Source: Ochrobactrum vermis (lineage in GTDB: Bacteria; Pseudomonadota; Alphaproteobacteria; Rhizobiales; Rhizobiaceae). Taken from it: DNA of 64,000 nucleotides. The notes beneath the pieces are model-generated. The model was not told where the DNA came from, ran no database searches, and saw only the letters and a list, made by a program, of their open reading frames with translations. Positions 34,988 through 45,665 of this stretch are shown here, piece by piece. The translations under genes were made by a program, and so were the position numbers. The DNA is taken from the NCBI RefSeq assembly GCF_002975205.1, contig NZ_PCOC01000002.1:1987501-2051500 (forward strand). Reading direction: 5' to 3'. Within the stretch, counting starts at the first letter, position 1. Each line of letters begins with the position of its first letter.

Positions 34988-37114
34988 CTACCAGGTGCGG
35001 CGAAGCGTTGCCGTAATCTCGCGGCCGGGATTATAGAAATCTGCTCCAAAGCCGCCATAGGCGACATATTTCTTGTCAAACAGATTGCTGACAGTGACCT
35101 GCAGCGCCGAGTTATCGAGAAACTCATAGGTGAATGCAGCATCGAATACGACATTGCCGCTCGTGCCCGAAGTATTGGCCGGCGTGAAGTAATAGGCGCC
35201 GATATAGCGACCGCCGACACCGAATGTCATGTCGCCGCGACGCCCGCTACCTTCAAGTTTGTAGTTTGCCCAAAGCGACGCAAGGTGCTTTGAAACGAAC
35301 TGCGGACGGTTGCCCTCGTTACCGCTGGTGCCGTTCTCGACGATCTCCGAGTCCATATAGGAATAGGCTGCGATCAGGTTGATATTGTTGGTCAACTCCG
35401 CCTTGGCTTCCAGATCGATGCCGCGAACGCGGACCTCGCCGATTGTGGATGGTTGAAGCGTGATGGGATCGGTAACCGAGATATTGTTCTTGGTCAGGTC
35501 ATAAACCGACGCTGTGAACAAGGCAGGAAACGCGGACGGCTGGTATTTTACGCCGACTTCAATCTGTTCGCCGCGCTCGGGATCAATGCCGATGGCCGGA
35601 GGAGCAACCGATTCAGCATAACTCGTATAGACCGCCCATTCATCGGTCACCCGGTAGGTCAGACCGAACCGGCTCGTGAATTCGCTAAGATCACCATCCG
35701 CAGTCGTGTTCTTCAGATTGTTCGTCTGCGACAGGTCGAGCCAGTCATTGCGCAGGCCAACGCTGGCGATCAGCTTTTCTGCGAATGTCAGATCCTGCTG
35801 GAAATAGATCGCTTTGGTTTTCTGCCTGGTCGACGTGCTGCCGATAAGAGGCAGACTGACCGGAGCGCCTGTAAAGACAGGGTTGGTCCAGTCGATACCC
35901 GGAGCCGCTCCCCAGAACGTCTTGTTGGTGGCGGAATAATTATTGTATTCGATGCCTGCCATCGTCCGGCTTTCGAACCGGTCAAAGCTGGTCTCATATT
36001 TCAGGTTAGCATCGCCGACGAAATTCTCGGCTGAAGCTTCGTTCCCGAAAAAATCGCGTTTGGCGATTGTGGAACCATCGGTGGGCGTAGTCGAAATATA
36101 GGCATAGCCGAAATCGGTGTCCTGCTTGCTATAGCGCCCGTTCGCACTGAAACTCAAACCATTGCCGAAATCATGATCGAACATGGCACTGACGGTATTT
36201 CTGTCTGTGCCCCGATAGTTGAAATCAGGCTCGCCGAAAAAGCGGCTTCTGTTGAAATCCGTACCAACCGGATGACCGCCGCTTCCCGGAACGCCATTGC
36301 GGTGAAGATGATCGAAAATCACCGTCAGATTGGTCGCGTCGCTCGGACGCCATGTCAGCCCGCCCATGATGAACTTTTCATCGTCGCGCGAATAATCGTA
36401 TTCGGCGTCGGCATCCTTGAACTTGCCGGTAAAGCGATAGGACAGCATGTCGTCGCCGGTGAGATTATCGCCAAAGTCGAAGCCGACTTCCTTGTGGTTG
36501 AAGGAGCCGCCGGTGACATAGGCTTCGCCAAAGCGCTCCCTCTTCGGTCGCTTGGTCACATAATTGACCAGACCGCCGGGATCGGAAACGCCGAAGGCCG
36601 TGGAGCTGGCGCCTTTCAGGACTTCGATACGTTCGAACGCATAGGGTTCTTCCCGTATGCCACCGAAGGGACGACCAAGGGAAAGCCCGTCGCGATAGGT
36701 GTTGGCGTCGAAACCGCGAATCTGGAAGAAATCGAACCGATCATCCGATCCATAGAAATTGGTGGAAACGCCAGCCGTATATTGCAGCGCCTGTTCGACG
36801 GTCTGCGCGTTGCGCTCCTGCATTTCCTTGGCGGTGATCACTGATACGGAAGCTGCCGTATCCATAATGTCCGTCGCCATCTTGCCGCCGCCAGTGGTTC
36901 TTGTTGCGACAATTGACTTTGAATCGTCATCGCTTCCACCTGTGCCGTCGACCGTAATGGTTTTCAGCACTGTGGGCGCTTCCATCGTCGTTGCCTGCTG
37001 CGCTGAAGCCAGGCTTGGCAAGGACACAACGAGCGCCGTGCATCCCAGAAGAATTGCTCTGCGATAGCGGACCCGGTTGGTTTTCTTCGTCTCGACGGTC
37101 TTTGAAATAGTCAT
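34988..37114 (-). CDS. TonB-dependent siderophore receptor, ferrichrome/hydroxamate type
   Basis: 708 residues from the ATG at 37114, where a signal peptide begins (RRAILLGCTALVVSLPSLASA); frames further upstream are not needed. Outer-membrane barrel with an N-terminal plug: VSVITAKEMQERNAQTVEQA, QIRGFDANTYRDGL, LKGASSTAFGVSDPGGLVNY. The C-terminus, YNPGREITATLRRTW, ends in an aromatic residue, as barrel proteins do. Divergent from the Fec/Fhu-type importer. The siderophore is not predictable, but plug and barrel resemble FhuE/FhuA-class receptors. Confidence 0.9.
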   Translation of the reverse strand: MTISKTVETKKTNRVRYRRAILLGCTALVVSLPSLASAQQATTMEAPTVLKTITVDGTGGSDDDSKSIVATRTTGGGKMATDIMDTAASVSVITAKEMQERNAQTVEQALQYTAGVSTNFYGSDDRFDFFQIRGFDANTYRDGLSLGRPFGGIREEPYAFERIEVLKGASSTAFGVSDPGGLVNYVTKRPKRERFGEAYVTGGSFNHKEVGFDFGDNLTGDDMLSYRFTGKFKDADAEYDYSRDDEKFIMGGLTWRPSDATNLTVIFDHLHRNGVPGSGGHPVGTDFNRSRFFGEPDFNYRGTDRNTVSAMFDHDFGNGLSFSANGRYSKQDTDFGYAYISTTPTDGSTIAKRDFFGNEASAENFVGDANLKYETSFDRFESRTMAGIEYNNYSATNKTFWGAAPGIDWTNPVFTGAPVSLPLIGSTSTRQKTKAIYFQQDLTFAEKLIASVGLRNDWLDLSQTNNLKNTTADGDLSEFTSRFGLTYRVTDEWAVYTSYAESVAPPAIGIDPERGEQIEVGVKYQPSAFPALFTASVYDLTKNNISVTDPITLQPSTIGEVRVRGIDLEAKAELTNNINLIAAYSYMDSEIVENGTSGNEGNRPQFVSKHLASLWANYKLEGSGRRGDMTFGVGGRYIGAYYFTPANTSGTSGNVVFDAAFTYEFLDNSALQVTVSNLFDKKYVAYGGFGADFYNPGREITATLRRTW

Positions 37115-37420
37115 GGTCAGGTCCGATATGCCGTTTGCGGTGGTCGCTTTTTTGCGACGGCGTTTCAAATCGTGGAGACACTGACCAGCGCTTCGATCAA
37201 CGGCGGGATGAGCCCGGCGATCGATACGATGAAGAAACTGAAACTGTCCCCGCACCGCCACTAACTTGAGAACGTTTGTCCAGTATTGTAGAAAACTGCT
37301 TTTTTGTACGAAATCACGGTTAATTCGCACCAGCTTTATCGTGGTGCACGCTTCGGCCTTGACGCAATGGGTTTAACTTGAGAGTGAAAGGCCACTTTAC
37401 ATACAAGGAGAATGCGCCGG
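37115..37420. promoter_or_regulatory. Divergent control region of the siderophore receptor and importer
   Basis: About 300 bases without a gene. GCACCA (37327-37332) and TGGTGC (37342-37347) form a short inverted repeat. AAGGAG (37405-37410) is the ribosome site for the ATG at 37421. I see no clear Fur or iron-box consensus by eye; promoters for both directions must lie here. Confidence 0.45.
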
Positions 37421-38419
37421 ATGACGTGGTCCATTCGCTCTCTATTTTTCGTGGCTCTGTCCTGCATTGCAATCATCATGCCGCACGCTGCGCAGGCTGG
37501 TGAAAAGACTGCCTATCCGATTGTCATCAAACATGCTTTTGGGACAACCACGATAGAGAAAAAGCCCGAGCGGATTGTCACTGTTGCCTGGGCGAACCAT
37601 GAAGTTCCTCTTGCGCTCGGCGTGGTGCCGGTCGGCTTTGCGCGCGCCAATTTCGGCGATGACGACAATGATGGTCTCCTGCCGTGGGTGGCGGCGAAGT
37701 TGAAGGAACTCGGCGCAGATGCGCCTGTCCTTTTCGATGAAGGCGACGGAATCGATTTCGAGGCAGTGGCCGAAACACGGCCCGATGTCATCCTTGCATC
37801 CTATTCCGGCTTGAGCCGGTCCGATTATGATACGCTGAGCCAGATTGCCCCGGTGGTTGCTTATCCCGAAGCGGCCTGGTCCACGGATTGGCGGGATATG
37901 ATCCGCCTCAACAGCGCTGGCATGGGCATGGCGGCGGAAGGCGAAGCGCTGATCGCCAAGATTGAAGCCGAAATCGCCCAGACGGTCAGCCAATATCCGC
38001 ACTTGAAGGACAAGTCGGCCATGTTCGTCACGCATCTCGACGCGACGGACCTCAGTACAGTCAATTTCTACACCACCAACGACACACGGGTGAAGTTCTT
38101 CAAAGACCTCGGCCTGAACTCGCCCAAGAGCGTCGTCGACGCCTCCAGACCGGGCCAGTTCTCCGGTTCCATCAGCGCCGAACGCGTAGACATGTTCGAC
38201 GACGTCGACATCGTCGTGACCTATGGCAGTCAGGAATTGCTGGATGCCATGAAGGGCAACCCTCTTCTCGCCAGAATGCCGGTCGTCGAAAACAACGCGG
38301 TGGTTATGCTGGGCAGAAATCCGCTTGGAACAGCCGCCAATCCGACACCGCTTTCGATTTCTTGGGTGCTGAAGGACTATGTAGCCCTTCTTGCCGGTGC
38401 GGCCGATAAAACGAAATGA
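37421..38419 (+). CDS. Iron-siderophore ABC transporter, periplasmic binding protein (FecB/FhuD type)
   Basis: 332 residues from the ATG at 37421, ten bases after AAGGAG; the ATG at 37412 is too close to that site. Sec signal peptide ends at PHAAQA. Class III binding fold: IEKKPERIVTVAWANHEVPL, then AETRPDVILASYSGLSRSDYD. It hands a ferric siderophore from the outer-membrane receptor to the two membrane subunits. Confidence 0.88.
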   Translation: MTWSIRSLFFVALSCIAIIMPHAAQAGEKTAYPIVIKHAFGTTTIEKKPERIVTVAWANHEVPLALGVVPVGFARANFGDDDNDGLLPWVAAKLKELGADAPVLFDEGDGIDFEAVAETRPDVILASYSGLSRSDYDTLSQIAPVVAYPEAAWSTDWRDMIRLNSAGMGMAAEGEALIAKIEAEIAQTVSQYPHLKDKSAMFVTHLDATDLSTVNFYTTNDTRVKFFKDLGLNSPKSVVDASRPGQFSGSISAERVDMFDDVDIVVTYGSQELLDAMKGNPLLARMPVVENNAVVMLGRNPLGTAANPTPLSISWVLKDYVALLAGAADKTK

Positions 38420-39462
38420 CCGTCACCCGCCATACCCGGCATTCGAGCCCGCCGATCAGCACATATCGGTCCAGCAGAACCAAAACAGGCTGGCTTGGCA
38501 CTGCTGTTTTTATTCTCCTGATCCTCTGCGTTCTGTCTGTATCGCTCGGCACGCGCGAAGTTCCCTGGTCGGATATTGTCGCAGCATTGCGCGGCCATCT
38601 AGACACGGTCGGACAAGCCGCTGTCGCCATGCGTATTCCACGCACCTTGCTGGCGCTTCTCGCCGGGGCAGCACTTGGACTGGCGGGTGCCATCATGCAG
38701 GGCATTACACGTAATCCGCTGGCGGACCCCGGCATTCTGGGTGTCAACATGGGCGCATCGCTCGCCGTCGTCATCGGCGTCGCCTGGTTCGGTATCGTCT
38801 CGGCACCCGCCTATATCTGGACAGCCATATTCGGCGCAGGTTGTGCCGCCGTTTTCGTCTATACGATCGGATCGCTTGGTCGCGGCGGCGCGACACCGCT
38901 CAAGCTTGCTCTTGCAGGTGCAGCCACATCCGTCGCATTTTCCTCACTGGTCATTGCCGTAGTCCTGCCGCGCAACGATATTGCCGGTGGCATCCGTGCA
39001 TGGCAGATCGGCGGCGTCGGGGGAGCGACTTTCGATCGCCTCAACTATGTGCTGCCGTTTCTCGTTGTCGGCTTCGTCATCAGTCTCTTGTCAGCCCGCA
39101 AACTGAACTCGCTTGCGCTTGGCGACGAACTTGCCGCCGGTCTGGGTGAACGGGTTGCCATCGCGCGCGCCGTCGCGGCGCTCGGCGCAATTCTCCTTTG
39201 TGGTGCAACCACCGCCATCTGCGGCCCCATCGGATTTGTCGGGCTGGTCGTGCCGCATCTCTGTCGCCTGCTGGTCGGGGTCGACCATCGCTGGCTGTTA
39301 CCATTCTCGGCGCTCAGCGGAGCTTGTCTCCTGCTTGCCGCCGATATTGTCGGACGGCTCATTGCGCGCCCGGCCGAACTTGACGTCGGGATCGTGACGG
39401 CCCTGATCGGAGCGCCGTTTTTCATCTGGATCGTCAGACACCAACGGATTGGCGAGTTGTGA
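38416..39462 (+). CDS. Iron-siderophore ABC transporter, permease (FecCD family)
   Basis: 348 residues, hydrophobic, with RIPRTLLALLAGAALGLAGA, MQGITRNPLADPGILGVN and the cytoplasmic GFVGLVVPHLCRLLVG segment typical of FecCD proteins. Overlaps the binding-protein gene by four bases. The first 30 residues are polar and precede the first membrane segment. Confidence 0.92.
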   Translation: MTVTRHTRHSSPPISTYRSSRTKTGWLGTAVFILLILCVLSVSLGTREVPWSDIVAALRGHLDTVGQAAVAMRIPRTLLALLAGAALGLAGAIMQGITRNPLADPGILGVNMGASLAVVIGVAWFGIVSAPAYIWTAIFGAGCAAVFVYTIGSLGRGGATPLKLALAGAATSVAFSSLVIAVVLPRNDIAGGIRAWQIGGVGGATFDRLNYVLPFLVVGFVISLLSARKLNSLALGDELAAGLGERVAIARAVAALGAILLCGATTAICGPIGFVGLVVPHLCRLLVGVDHRWLLPFSALSGACLLLAADIVGRLIARPAELDVGIVTALIGAPFFIWIVRHQRIGEL

Positions 39463-40499
39463 CAATGCTGCTTCCCGCCGCCGATCTCATCGCCCGAAAC
39501 CGCCACAGTCGCACCCGCAAGCGCAATCTTGTCATCGGCCTACTTCTGGTCATTCTTGCCGCATTCTTCCTCCTCACTTTGATGCTCGGGCAATCCTTTA
39601 CTCCGCCGAAAGATGTCATCCGGGTGCTTCTGGGTGAAGAGGTTCACGGAGCAAGCTTCACGGTCGGCAAACTGCGCCTGCCGCGTGCCGTTCTGTCCGT
39701 ACTGGCAGGGCTGAGCTTTGGCCTCGGCGGTGTTGCATTCCAGCTTATGCTTCGCAATGCGCTGGCAAGCCCTGACATTATCGGCATCAGTTCGGGCGCA
39801 AGCGCTGCCGCCGTTTTTGCAATCGTCGTGCTCTCAATGAGTGGGCCGGTTGTTTCCGTCTTCGCTGTTGTCGCCGGACTTGCCGTGGCGCTCGCTGTCT
39901 ATGGCCTTTCCTTCAGGAACGGGATTGCCGGAACCCGACTTATTCTGGTCGGCATCGGTGTTTCGGCAATGCTCGAAAGCTTCATCGCCTATATTCTTTC
40001 TATCGCGCCCGCCTGGAGCTTGCAGGAAGCCATGCGGTGGCTGACCGGCAGCGTCAACGGTGCTCGGCTGGACCAGATGCTTCCGCTTCTGGTCGCTCTG
40101 ATCGTCTTTGGCGGGCTGCTGCTGAGCCGGTCGCGCGATCTCGAAGCATTGCGACTTGGTGACGACAGTGCTGCAGCGCTGGGAACCCAGGTCGGGCGAA
40201 CCCGGATCGTCATCATTATCGCTGCCGTCGGCATGATTGCCTTTGCCACATCCGTCGCCGGACCTATTGCTTTCGTCGCCTTCCTGTCCGGGCCTATTGC
40301 CGCGCGCATCATCGGCAATAACGGTTCCCTTCTCATCCCGTCTGCGCTGGTCGGAGCCATACTCGTTCTCGTCGGCGATTATTGCGGACAGTTCCTGCTG
40401 CCGGGTCGCTACCCGGTCGGCGTCATTACCGGGGCTCTCGGCGCTCCCTATCTCATCTATCTCATCATACGCGCCAACCGCAGCGGGGCATCCCTATGA
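39459..40499 (+). CDS. Iron-siderophore ABC transporter, second permease (FecCD family)
   Basis: 346 residues from a GTG that overlaps the previous stop; an ATG at 39465 is two codons later. FecCD motifs: LRLPRAVLSVLAGLSFGLGG, LMLRNALASPDIIGISSGA and GPIAFVAFLSGPIAARI. Pairs with the first permease. Stop overlaps the ATPase start (ATGA). Confidence 0.92.
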   Translation: MTMLLPAADLIARNRHSRTRKRNLVIGLLLVILAAFFLLTLMLGQSFTPPKDVIRVLLGEEVHGASFTVGKLRLPRAVLSVLAGLSFGLGGVAFQLMLRNALASPDIIGISSGASAAAVFAIVVLSMSGPVVSVFAVVAGLAVALAVYGLSFRNGIAGTRLILVGIGVSAMLESFIAYILSIAPAWSLQEAMRWLTGSVNGARLDQMLPLLVALIVFGGLLLSRSRDLEALRLGDDSAAALGTQVGRTRIVIIIAAVGMIAFATSVAGPIAFVAFLSGPIAARIIGNNGSLLIPSALVGAILVLVGDYCGQFLLPGRYPVGVITGALGAPYLIYLIIRANRSGASL

Positions 40500-41332
40500 C
40501 CGACCACACGCTTATCGTTCGCCAATTGACCACCGGCTATGGCGACAGGCTTGTGCTGGACGGTCTCGATCTTGAGATACCGTCCGGCAAGGTGACCGCA
40601 ATAGTCGGAGCAAATGCGTGCGGAAAGTCCACACTTCTGCGAACAATATCGCGACTTCTGACGCCGCGCCGCGGACAGGTACTGCTTGACGGCAAGTCGA
40701 TCCACACGCTTCCATCCCGGCAACTGGCACAGAAACTCGGCCTGCTGCCACAGTCGCCAATAGCACCGGAAGGCATATTGGTTGCCGATCTCGTCAGCCG
40801 GGGACGGAACCCCTATCATGGCGTTTTCTCGCGTTGGACGCGGGCAGACGACGAAGCAATCGCATCAGCTCTTGAGGCCACCCGGACAACCGAACTGGCC
40901 GATAGACCAGTAGATGAACTTTCAGGCGGTCAGCGCCAGCGTGTATGGATCGCCATGGCGCTGGCGCAGCAGACCGATATTCTCCTGCTGGACGAACCCA
41001 CGACTTTTCTGGATATCAGCCATCAGGTCGAAGTGCTGGATCTGCTCACCGATCTCAACCAGGAACGGGGAACCACAATCGTCATGGTCTTGCACGATCT
41101 CAATCTTGCCGCCCGCTATGCAGATTTTCTGGTCGCAATGGCCGACGGGCGGCTGCATGTGACCGGGGCGCCCGACGGGGTGCTGACGGAACAGAATATC
41201 CGCGACGTCTTTCACCTGGAAAGCCGCATCATGACCGACCCGACCTCCGGTCGCCCCATCATGCTGCCCTTGGGACGGCATCGCCTCAAGGAAGAACCTT
41301 ACAAAGATCAGGACGTGATTTCGACCGTGTAA
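40496..41332 (+). CDS. Iron-siderophore ABC transporter, ATP-binding protein (FepC/FhuC type)
   Basis: 278 residues from the ATG at 40496. Walker A GANACGKST, signature LSGGQRQRVWIAMALAQ, Walker B ILLLDEPTTFLDIS, and VLHDLNLAARYAD with the switch histidine. The Walker A sequence GANACGKS is usual for this subfamily. Last gene of the importer. Confidence 0.93.
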   Translation: MTDHTLIVRQLTTGYGDRLVLDGLDLEIPSGKVTAIVGANACGKSTLLRTISRLLTPRRGQVLLDGKSIHTLPSRQLAQKLGLLPQSPIAPEGILVADLVSRGRNPYHGVFSRWTRADDEAIASALEATRTTELADRPVDELSGGQRQRVWIAMALAQQTDILLLDEPTTFLDISHQVEVLDLLTDLNQERGTTIVMVLHDLNLAARYADFLVAMADGRLHVTGAPDGVLTEQNIRDVFHLESRIMTDPTSGRPIMLPLGRHRLKEEPYKDQDVISTV

Positions 41333-41414
41333 GTTTAGACTTCCTCGCAGGCAGGCTGGCATCAACCTACCAGATTAGCCCGCATTTCAGGCAGTGCGCT
41401 CGATCACCCCTCAT

Positions 41415-41441
41415 GCCGCGATCCGCAGATCGCGGCTTTTT
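41415..41441 (+). terminator. Rho-independent terminator of the siderophore importer
   Basis: GCCGCGATC (41415-41423), loop CGCA, GATCGCGGC (41428-41436), then TTTTT. It stands 82 bases after the ATPase stop and separates this operon from the biotin operon. Confidence 0.9.
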
Positions 41442-41511
41442 CCGTGCTGACCGCACTTCACATGCAGAACTGGAGCTCAGGCCAGTTAGCCTTTTGCGCA
41501 GCGCCCCCAAA

Positions 41512-41594
41512 TTATCTATAATAATTTCACTTGCGTCACGTTCTCGCTCCGCAATAATCTATATTTCATAGATTCTTTCCAATTTTATAGATAA
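41512..41594. promoter_or_regulatory. BioR-type operators upstream of bioB
   Basis: TTATCTATAA (41512-41521) and its complement TTATAGATAA (41585-41594) match the BioR-box palindrome known from Brucella and Agrobacterium. Between them AATCTAT (41556-41562) and ATAGATT (41568-41574) form a longer inverted repeat with similar half-sites. BioR, a GntR-family repressor, is not encoded in the window. The last box ends 12 bases before the bioB ATG, over the ribosome site. Confidence 0.82.
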
Positions 41595-41606
41595 AATGGA
41601 GCGCGC

Positions 41607-42617
41607 ATGTTGAATACGGTGAAAGCGGCGTCGAAAAACAACGAAGAACCAGCGTTCAAATCGGAAGAAAGCGAATGGACGCTCGCTAGAGCCCGCATCC
41701 TCTATGATCTTCCGTTCAACGATCTTCTGTTCGATGCACAGAGCATTCACCGCGCGAACTTCAACCCCAACCGCGTCCAGCTCAGCAAATTGCTCAACAT
41801 CAAAACGGGTGGCTGCCCGGAAGATTGCGGCTATTGCAGCCAGTCGGCGCATCATGCATCGGGCCTGAAAGCCTCTAAACTGATGAGCCTGGACACAGTT
41901 CTCGAAGAAGCACAGAAGGCAAAGGATAGCGGCGCGACCCGCTATTGCATGGGCGCGGCCTGGCGCAGCCCGAAGCCGCGTGATGAACCGGCCATCGTGG
42001 AAATGGTCAAGCAGGTGAAGGCGCTCGGTCTGGAAACCTGCATGACGCTCGGCATGTTGAATCCGGATCAGGCACAGACCTTTGCGGAAGCCGGCCTTGA
42101 CTACTACAACCACAATATCGATACGTCGGAACGATTTTACCCACAGATCATCACGACGCGCAGTTTCGATGATCGTCTGGAAACGCTCGCCCATGTCCGG
42201 GAAGCCGGGATCAAGGTTTGCAGCGGCGGCATCCTCGGCCTTGGAGAAACCGAAGACGACCGCATCGACATGCTGGTGACACTGGCAAATCTGCCGACAC
42301 CTCCAGAAAGCGTGCCGATCAACATGCTGATCCCGATGCCCGGATCACGACTGGAAAAAGCCTCTCCCGTTGATCCCATCGCCTTTATTCGGATCATCGC
42401 ACTTGCGCGTCTGATGATGCCGCAATCGCATGTGCGCCTGACAGCCGGACGCAATTCGATGAGCGACGAAATGCAGGCTCTTTGCTTCTTCGCCGGCGCA
42501 AACTCGATCTTTATCGGTGACACGCTGTTGACCGCCGCCAATCCGGGCGAAGACCGCGACACAAGCCTCATGCGGCGGCTCGGCCTGACTGCCGATTCAC
42601 TGGACACCCATGCATGA
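41607..42617 (+). CDS. bioB: Biotin synthase
   Basis: 336-residue radical-SAM enzyme that inserts sulfur into dethiobiotin. The [4Fe-4S] motif is CPEDCGYC near residue 70, followed by [15 protein letters not shown]; the [2Fe-2S] ligands and YNHNIDTS are present. First gene of the biotin operon, under BioR-type boxes. The 3' end overlaps bioF by four bases. Confidence 0.96.
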   Translation: MLNTVKAASKNNEEPAFKSEESEWTLARARILYDLPFNDLLFDAQSIHRANFNPNRVQLSKLLNIKTGGCPEDCGYCSQSAHHASGLKASKLMSLDTVLEEAQKAKDSGATRYCMGAAWRSPKPRDEPAIVEMVKQVKALGLETCMTLGMLNPDQAQTFAEAGLDYYNHNIDTSERFYPQIITTRSFDDRLETLAHVREAGIKVCSGGILGLGETEDDRIDMLVTLANLPTPPESVPINMLIPMPGSRLEKASPVDPIAFIRIIALARLMMPQSHVRLTAGRNSMSDEMQALCFFAGANSIFIGDTLLTAANPGEDRDTSLMRRLGLTADSLDTHA

Positions 42618-43759
42618 ATGCCGATCCATTGGCCCGCTATGCCGCGAAGTTGAAAAACTTGCAGCGGCGCGGACGTCTGCGCACCCTTTCAGATAAGGGC
42701 GGGGCGGATTTCAGTTCGAACGACTATCTGGGCCTTGCCGCCGCGCCTGCTATCCGCGAGGCATTGATTGCCCAACTGGAAAACGGCCTTGTCAACGGGG
42801 CTGGCGGCTCACGATTATTGCGCGGCAATCACCGGGAACACGAACTTCTGGAAGCCGAAGCCGCCGCCTATTTCCGTTCGCCGTCGATGCTTTATTTCAG
42901 CAATGGCTATGCGGCAAATCTCGCGGTTCTCGCTACATTGCCGCAGCGCGGCGACCTGATCGCCTATGATGCGCTCATCCATGCCAGCGCACATGAAGGC
43001 ATGAGAGCCGGAAAGGCCGAAGCCGTTTCGATCCCGCACAACGATGCGAACGCATTCGACAGGGCAATCCACGCCTGGCGCGCGAAGGGCGGAAACGGCA
43101 CTCCCTGGATTGTGGTGGAAAGCCTCTATTCGATGGATGGCGACTGTGCACCGCTAACCGACCTCGTTGAAATTGCTGACCGGCACGATGCCTTTATCTT
43201 CATCGACGAAGCTCATGCCACGGGCGTGCACGGCCCAGATGGGCGGGGCTTTACTGCCGGGTTGGAAGGCCGACGAAATGTGATTGTGCTTCACACCTGC
43301 GGCAAGGCCATGGGCAATGCCGGTGGGCTGGTTGGAGCCGATCCAGTTCTTCGTGATTTTCTCGTCAACCGTGCACGACCTTTCATCTATTCGACTGCCC
43401 CCTCGCCCTTGCAAGTATCCGCAACGCGGCTTGCACTGAAGACCATGGCCGCCGAAGGCCATCGTCGGCACGAATTGCACCGGCTTATCAAGTTCGCCAA
43501 TGAACAGTTCGCCAACCGTTTCGGAAAACGCGGCAGCGGAACGCAGATATTACCGCACATCATCGGCGATGCCGACCGCACATCGCGCATTGCGCATCGC
43601 ATGCAGGCCGAGGGCTTCGACATACGTGCCATCCGCCCGCCGACAGTGCCTGCGGGCACGGCGCGGCTGCGTATCACCATCACGCTCAATGTCGATGAAC
43701 CCACGATAGAACGCATGTTCGAGCATCTTGCAGCCGTCATGGCAGAGGAAATGATATGA
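42614..43759 (+). CDS. bioF: 8-amino-7-oxononanoate synthase
   Basis: 381-residue PLP enzyme condensing pimeloyl-ACP (or -CoA) with alanine. PLP lysine in [31 protein letters not shown] and the N-terminal SNDYLGLA and [16 protein letters not shown] motifs are typical. Overlaps bioB and bioD at both ends. Confidence 0.95.
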   Translation: MNADPLARYAAKLKNLQRRGRLRTLSDKGGADFSSNDYLGLAAAPAIREALIAQLENGLVNGAGGSRLLRGNHREHELLEAEAAAYFRSPSMLYFSNGYAANLAVLATLPQRGDLIAYDALIHASAHEGMRAGKAEAVSIPHNDANAFDRAIHAWRAKGGNGTPWIVVESLYSMDGDCAPLTDLVEIADRHDAFIFIDEAHATGVHGPDGRGFTAGLEGRRNVIVLHTCGKAMGNAGGLVGADPVLRDFLVNRARPFIYSTAPSPLQVSATRLALKTMAAEGHRRHELHRLIKFANEQFANRFGKRGSGTQILPHIIGDADRTSRIAHRMQAEGFDIRAIRPPTVPAGTARLRITITLNVDEPTIERMFEHLAAVMAEEMI

Positions 43760-44394
43760 GCCACATTTTCGTCATTACCGGCACTGATACGAACATTGGC
43801 AAGACCATCTTTTCCGCAGCCCTCGTGGATGCGCTCAACGCTTATTACTGGAAGCCGGTGCAGTCAGGACTGGAGGAGGCAACCGACAGCGAAACCGTGA
43901 TCCAGCTTGCCGGACTTCCATCCCGGAAAATCATCCCGGAAACATGGCGCCTGAAAACACCGGCCTCGCCGCATCTCTCGGCACAGATCGACGGGGTGGA
44001 GATCGATACGGATGCGCTCGAAGTGCCGTCGGTCGATGCTCCTCTGGTGATCGAAGGCGCAGGTGGATTGCATGTACCGCTGACGCGCCGCACGACATTC
44101 ATCGACGTTTTTGCGCGGTGGCAAAAGCCGGTCATTCTTTGTGCCAGAACCGGTCTAGGCACGATCAATCACACATTGCTTTCGCTTGAGGTATTGAACC
44201 GGCGCAATATTCCCGTGCACGGCATTGCCTTCATCGGCGATCCACAACCGGACACCGAACAGATCATCCCGGAACTGAGCGGCGTGCGTAAACTGGGCCG
44301 ACTGCCGCGCCTTGCAACGCTCGATCCGGAAACGCTCCGCAGCGCTTTTCAGGCGCACTTCGACCTGAATATTTTTAGTGAGGCTTCCAAATGA
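43756..44394 (+). CDS. bioD: Dethiobiotin synthetase
   Basis: 212 residues. ATP-dependent closure of the ureido ring. P-loop GTDTNIGKT near the start, YWKPVQSGLEE, and EGAGGLHVPLT are diagnostic. Overlaps neighbours by four bases, so translation is coupled. Confidence 0.95.
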   Translation: MSHIFVITGTDTNIGKTIFSAALVDALNAYYWKPVQSGLEEATDSETVIQLAGLPSRKIIPETWRLKTPASPHLSAQIDGVEIDTDALEVPSVDAPLVIEGAGGLHVPLTRRTTFIDVFARWQKPVILCARTGLGTINHTLLSLEVLNRRNIPVHGIAFIGDPQPDTEQIIPELSGVRKLGRLPRLATLDPETLRSAFQAHFDLNIFSEASK

Positions 44395-45665
44395 CCGGGC
44401 ATTTGTCTCCTGTCTGGCATCCCTTCACGCAGCACGCTACGGAACCGGCTTTTCGCAAAATCGTCAGAACTGACGGCGCCTATCTGCAGGATGAAACCGG
44501 CCGTTCCGTGCTGGACGCCATATCGTCCTGGTGGGTGATCACCCACGGGCATCGCCATCCGACAATCATGACGGCAGTCCGGGACGCACTGGAACGCTTC
44601 GACCAGATTATTTTTGCCGAGTTCACCCACGAACCGGCAGAAAAGCTGGCGGAAGAACTGGTCAAGCTCGCTCCGCAGGGCCTCGCCCATGTGTTTTATT
44701 CCGACAGCGGTTCCACCTCGGTCGAAGTCGCGCTCAAAATGGCGCTTGGCTTCTATCACAATAGAAACGAACGGCGCTCGCGCATCGTGGTGATGGAGCA
44801 TAGCTATCATGGCGATACGATCGGCACTATGTCCACCGGCGCGCGCGGCGTGTTCAATGCGGCTTATGAAGCCCTGCTGTTTCAGGTCAATACGATCCCG
44901 TTTCCCACAGCGGAGCGGGAGCAGGAAACACTCGATGCACTGGAGCAGTTCTGCCGCAGTGGCGAGATTGCCGCCCTATTAATTGAGCCGCTGGTTCTGG
45001 GTGCAGGCGGAATGAAAACCTACTCCGCACATCTTTTGGCTGCATTTCGACAGATTACGCAGCGTTACGGAACCCTCCTGATCGCCGACGAAGTGATGAC
45101 GGGGTGGGGACGCACTGGCACCATGTTCGCCTGCGAACAGGCAGGCATCGCGCCAGACATTCTGTGCCTTTCCAAAGGCATTACCGGAGGGGCTCTTCCG
45201 CTGGCTGCAACTCTCAGCACGGCGGAAATCTTCGAGGCACATTTCTCGAAGGACCGCAGCCGCACATTCTTTCATTCAAGCTCCTATACGGCCAATCCGA
45301 TAGCCTGTGCGGCTGCATGCGCCAATATCGAAGTCTGGCAAACGGAGCCCGTTTTGGACCGTATCGAAACACTGGGACGCTGGCATTCGGAAAGACTGGC
45401 GCAATTCCGGAACGACCCTCGTTTCACCAATATCCGCCAGCAAGGAACCATTGCGGCTCTCGATCTTGCAGCAGAACAAACCGGTTATCTTTCCGATGCA
45501 GGACCGAGAATAAAAGCCTTCTTCCGTGACAGAGGTGTGCTTTTGCGTCCGCTTGGCAATGTGATCTATCTGATGCCGCCCTATTGCGTAACACCCGCCG
45601 ATCTCGACCTCGCCTATGAAGCGATTGATGCGGCAGCAGACATGATAAAGGTCGCTGCGCGATGA
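44391..45665 (+). CDS. bioA: Adenosylmethionine-8-amino-7-oxononanoate aminotransferase
   Basis: 424-residue class III PLP transaminase using S-adenosylmethionine as amino donor to make 7,8-diaminononanoate. PLP lysine in [35 protein letters not shown] and the N-terminal VWHPFTQH motif are those of BioA. Overlaps bioD and bioZ. Confidence 0.95.
   Translation: MTGHLSPVWHPFTQHATEPAFRKIVRTDGAYLQDETGRSVLDAISSWWVITHGHRHPTIMTAVRDALERFDQIIFAEFTHEPAEKLAEELVKLAPQGLAHVFYSDSGSTSVEVALKMALGFYHNRNERRSRIVVMEHSYHGDTIGTMSTGARGVFNAAYEALLFQVNTIPFPTAEREQETLDALEQFCRSGEIAALLIEPLVLGAGGMKTYSAHLLAAFRQITQRYGTLLIADEVMTGWGRTGTMFACEQAGIAPDILCLSKGITGGALPLAATLSTAEIFEAHFSKDRSRTFFHSSSYTANPIACAAACANIEVWQTEPVLDRIETLGRWHSERLAQFRNDPRFTNIRQQGTIAALDLAAEQTGYLSDAGPRIKAFFRDRGVLLRPLGNVIYLMPPYCVTPADLDLAYEAIDAAADMIKVAAR

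Noticed and set aside
41333..41606. tRNA or small RNA gene
   Set aside because: I see no cloverleaf; the region is explained by a terminator and BioR-type boxes.
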